DNA of 64,000 nt from Cubamyces lactineus (lineage: Eukaryota > Basidiomycota > Agaricomycetes > Polyporales > Polyporaceae). The stretch lies in contig JACDTU010000010.1 in the NCBI GenBank assembly GCA_022376465.1, positions 310,001-374,000 on the forward strand. Reading direction: 5' to 3'. The translations under genes were made by a program, and so were the position numbers. Below the pieces are notes generated by a model. That model had not been told where the DNA came from and did not search any database. It saw only the letters and a program-made list of their open reading frames with translations. Positions 61,878-64,000 of the stretch are shown here, piece by piece (the first letter of the stretch is position 1; each line of letters starts with the position of its first letter).

Positions 61878-64000
61878 ATGTTTTCTGTTCCTTTCTTACT
61901 TGGCTTCGCCGGGGCCATCGTATCTGTTCTCGGGTCCCCAGGCTCGCCGCCACTCTCCTCCCGTGTCCTCCACGAATTCCGACGCGACGTCCCTACCGGG
62001 TGGACCTTGCACAAGCGTGCTGATCCGGATGCTACTCTCCCGCTCAGCATCGCTCTCGCGCAGTCCAACCTGCACAACCTGGAGTCCTACCTTCTTGACA
62101 TCGCCGACCCTGAGTCGCCAAACTACGGCAAACACTGGTCGCCCGCAAAGGTCGCAGAGACGTTCCGCCCGTCTGCAGAGACCGTTGACACTGTACACTC
62201 TTGGTTGGCTACTGACGGCGTTGACTCGGCGAGGATTCAGCTCAGCCATGATGGCTCCTACGTACGGGTGAATGTCAGCGTCGCAGAGGCCGAACGGCTC
62301 CTGGCGACCCGGTATTACGTCTATCAGAACGAGGACGGCGAGACGCGTTATGGTTGTCAGCACGGCTACCACCTACCTGAACATGTTTCCCCCCACGTCG
62401 ACCTTGTCACACCGACCATCCACTTTGGCACACTGACGACGTCCTTCGGACTGACGCGGAGGTCAGAACGCACTCCAGTGAAGTCGTCAAACCGCCTCCA
62501 ACGTGTCAGCCAAACCGTAACGCCGCTCACGGTTCGTCCGTTTCTTGTACCTGCCTATGTTCATGATAGTAATAATTATGGCATAGGCTGCCAGCACCGC
62601 GGACACGGGATATGGCTGTGATGAGGAGATAACGCTCGACTGCATACGCCAACTCTACGGCTTCAACTACAACGTTACGGCAGCTGACAAGAACACTATC
62701 GGCATTTGTACGTCCTTGCGAGCCTGCATCCCCCACCATGCCACTGAAATGGCGGCGTGTGTTATGTATCAGTGGAGCTTGGCACGCAGAACTACAACGC
62801 CGAGAACCTCGACGCGTTCTTCAAGACGTATGCCCCAGATCAAGTCGGCAGCAGACCGAAGTTGATCAGCATCGACGGTGGTGAGTCTATGCGTTTGTAC
62901 CACTAGACTTGGCGAGGAGGCTCATGTTGTCTCGGCTCCACTGATAGGCTCGGAGAACCCGAACCAGTCCGATGGCGGTCTCAATGGCGAATCCGACCTC
63001 GATTTCATGCTTGTGATGGGCCTGCTGGGCAAGGAGCAAACCGTTTACCAGTACCAAGTCGGCGACGGCATCGGTACGTGTCATATGGGAAGCTCGTGCG
63101 TCGAGGAATGCTGATGACGTGCTTCACACACCAGGTGGCATATTCGAGCCCTTGTTCGCAGCGTTTGATCAGCAGTACTGCAAGGATGCTGGTAAGTCCG
63201 CCGTTCCCTCGCCTATGACCGTTACGCATTGGTGACGCACATGCCCTTCCAGGTTACTCGGGCGACAGCAGTTGCGGAGGTACCATGAAGACCAACGTCA
63301 TCTCAGTCTCGTATGCGGGCGGTGAGAGTGGACCGACGTCTTCCACGATCAGGACGTGCAACGAGATGGGCAAGGTGCGCAAAGTTGCAGATTAATACCC
63401 GCCCTTCGATCTGATCTATGATTTTGCTATAGCTTGCGCTGAGCGGACTCACCTTCGTCCTCGCGTCTGGCGATTGGGGCGTCTCTGCCCTTCCTGGACA
63501 ATCGTGCCTCAAGCCGGACGGGACCGTTGACCAGATCGTGAACGGCGCAACTTCCTTCTACCCCGACTTCCCTGCTACATGTCCGTACGTCACCGTGGTG
63601 GGCGCGACAGAGGTCAAGGAAGGTGCCTCGGTAAGTCATCCTCCTTCCGCTCGACCAGCAATTCCTCCTAGGTTCAGTTGTTGATTCGATTTATGTGCAA
63701 AGGTATCTGACCCAGAAGTTGCGACGAGTGGGTTCCCCTCCGGCGGTGGTTTCTCGAACGTCTTCGCCCGCCCATCATATCAGGATCGCGTCGTGAGCAC
63801 CTACCTGAGCAAGTACGCGCCCTCGTACGGGGCGAGCATCTACAACCGGACAGGCCGGGGGTATCCTGACGTTGCAGCGAACGGGTGAGGCCTTTTCCTC
63901 AGGCTGCTGCAGATGCTGCTGCTGCCAGTATGACTGAAGGGGATGTTTTCGTATAGGAACAATATCGTCGTGGCGTCCAACGGCAAGCCAGCTACTACTG
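61878..64000 (+). CDS. Secreted S53 serine-carboxyl protease (sedolisin / tripeptidyl-peptidase type), 3' end outside window
   Basis: The enzyme is predicted to be secreted and to release tripeptides or cut proteins at acid pH during extracellular digestion. A signal peptide (MFSVPFLLGFAGAIVSVLGS) precedes a pro-kumamolisin activation domain ('SIALAQSNLHNLESYLLDIA', 'SPNYGKHWSPAKVAETFRPS', 'RLLATRYYVYQNEDGETRYG'). The mature domain follows: 'EEITLDCIRQLYGFNYNVT', 'PNQSDGGLNGESDLDFMLVM', where E-x3-D supplies the catalytic Glu and Asp, 'LSGLTFVLASGDWGVSALPG', with the oxyanion Asp in SGD, and 'FPSGGGFSNVFARPSYQDRV'. The window ends at 'NNIVVASNGKPATT', before the nucleophile Ser motif (SGTS-type). 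At least nine short introns are present. The first is best joined from TVTPLT to AASTADTGYG. Confidence 0.93.

Overview
The window is a piece of a nuclear genome from a basidiomycete fungus, most likely an Agaricomycete close to the Polyporales. The genes are cut by many short introns of about 45 to 120 bases with GT..AG ends. The DNA is GC-rich, there are no bacterial-style operons, and the proteins are typical of mushroom-forming fungi: a CYP63-type P450, the DASH subunit Duo1, a fungal CSL factor, a DUF4436 membrane protein and a sedolisin protease. No tRNA, rRNA or CRISPR array was found. Coordinates given for genes run from start to stop codon and include introns.

Layout. 0-3 kb: the last codons of a probable LIM-type protein, an unrecognised nuclear-looking protein, and a broken tandem copy of it. 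3-8.6 kb: DUO1 (-) and BRE1 (+), divergent. 9.7-14.3 kb: mitochondrial uS9 (-) and the Golgi coiled-coil protein CASP/Coy1 (+), divergent. 14.7-19.9 kb: a DUF4436 membrane protein (-) and TFIIH subunit TFB1 (-). 20.7-25 kb: a CYP63-like P450 (-) and a PHOSPHO-type HAD phosphatase (+), divergent. 25.8-33.2 kb: YAK1 kinase (-), proteasome assembly chaperone PAC4 (-) and a GRF zinc-finger/coiled-coil protein (+). 33.2-36.4 kb: gene-poor. 36.4-38.1 kb: a conserved-looking protein of unknown function (-). 38.1-45.2 kb: a 7-kb stretch without a convincing gene. 45.2-48.5 kb: a CSL (RBP-J/Su(H)/Lag-1) transcription factor. 49.5-50.4 kb: a small one-pass membrane protein. 50.7-60.1 kb: a dense housekeeping block of ESA1 (-), DBP7 (+), an ER cyclophilin (+) and GCN5 (-). 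60.2-61.1 kb: a 945-bp element made of two perfect 377-bp inverted arms. 61.9 kb to the end: a secreted S53 (sedolisin) protease cut by the window edge.

The gene content leans towards chromatin and transcription control. BRE1 (H2B ubiquitin ligase), TFB1 (TFIIH), CSL, ESA1 (NuA4 acetyltransferase) and GCN5 (SAGA acetyltransferase) lie within 55 kb. I read this as chance proximity, not a functional cluster.

The observations most worth a second look are four. The first is the long perfect inverted repeat, with CAC/GTG ends and a 3-bp flanking repeat. The second is a cyclophilin gene with two mutually exclusive 3' exons, predicting either a soluble protein ending in an HTEL retention signal or a membrane-anchored form. 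The third is a Cys/His-rich N-terminal extension on GCN5 that resembles the PCAF homology region. The fourth is the large gene-free region in front of the CSL gene.
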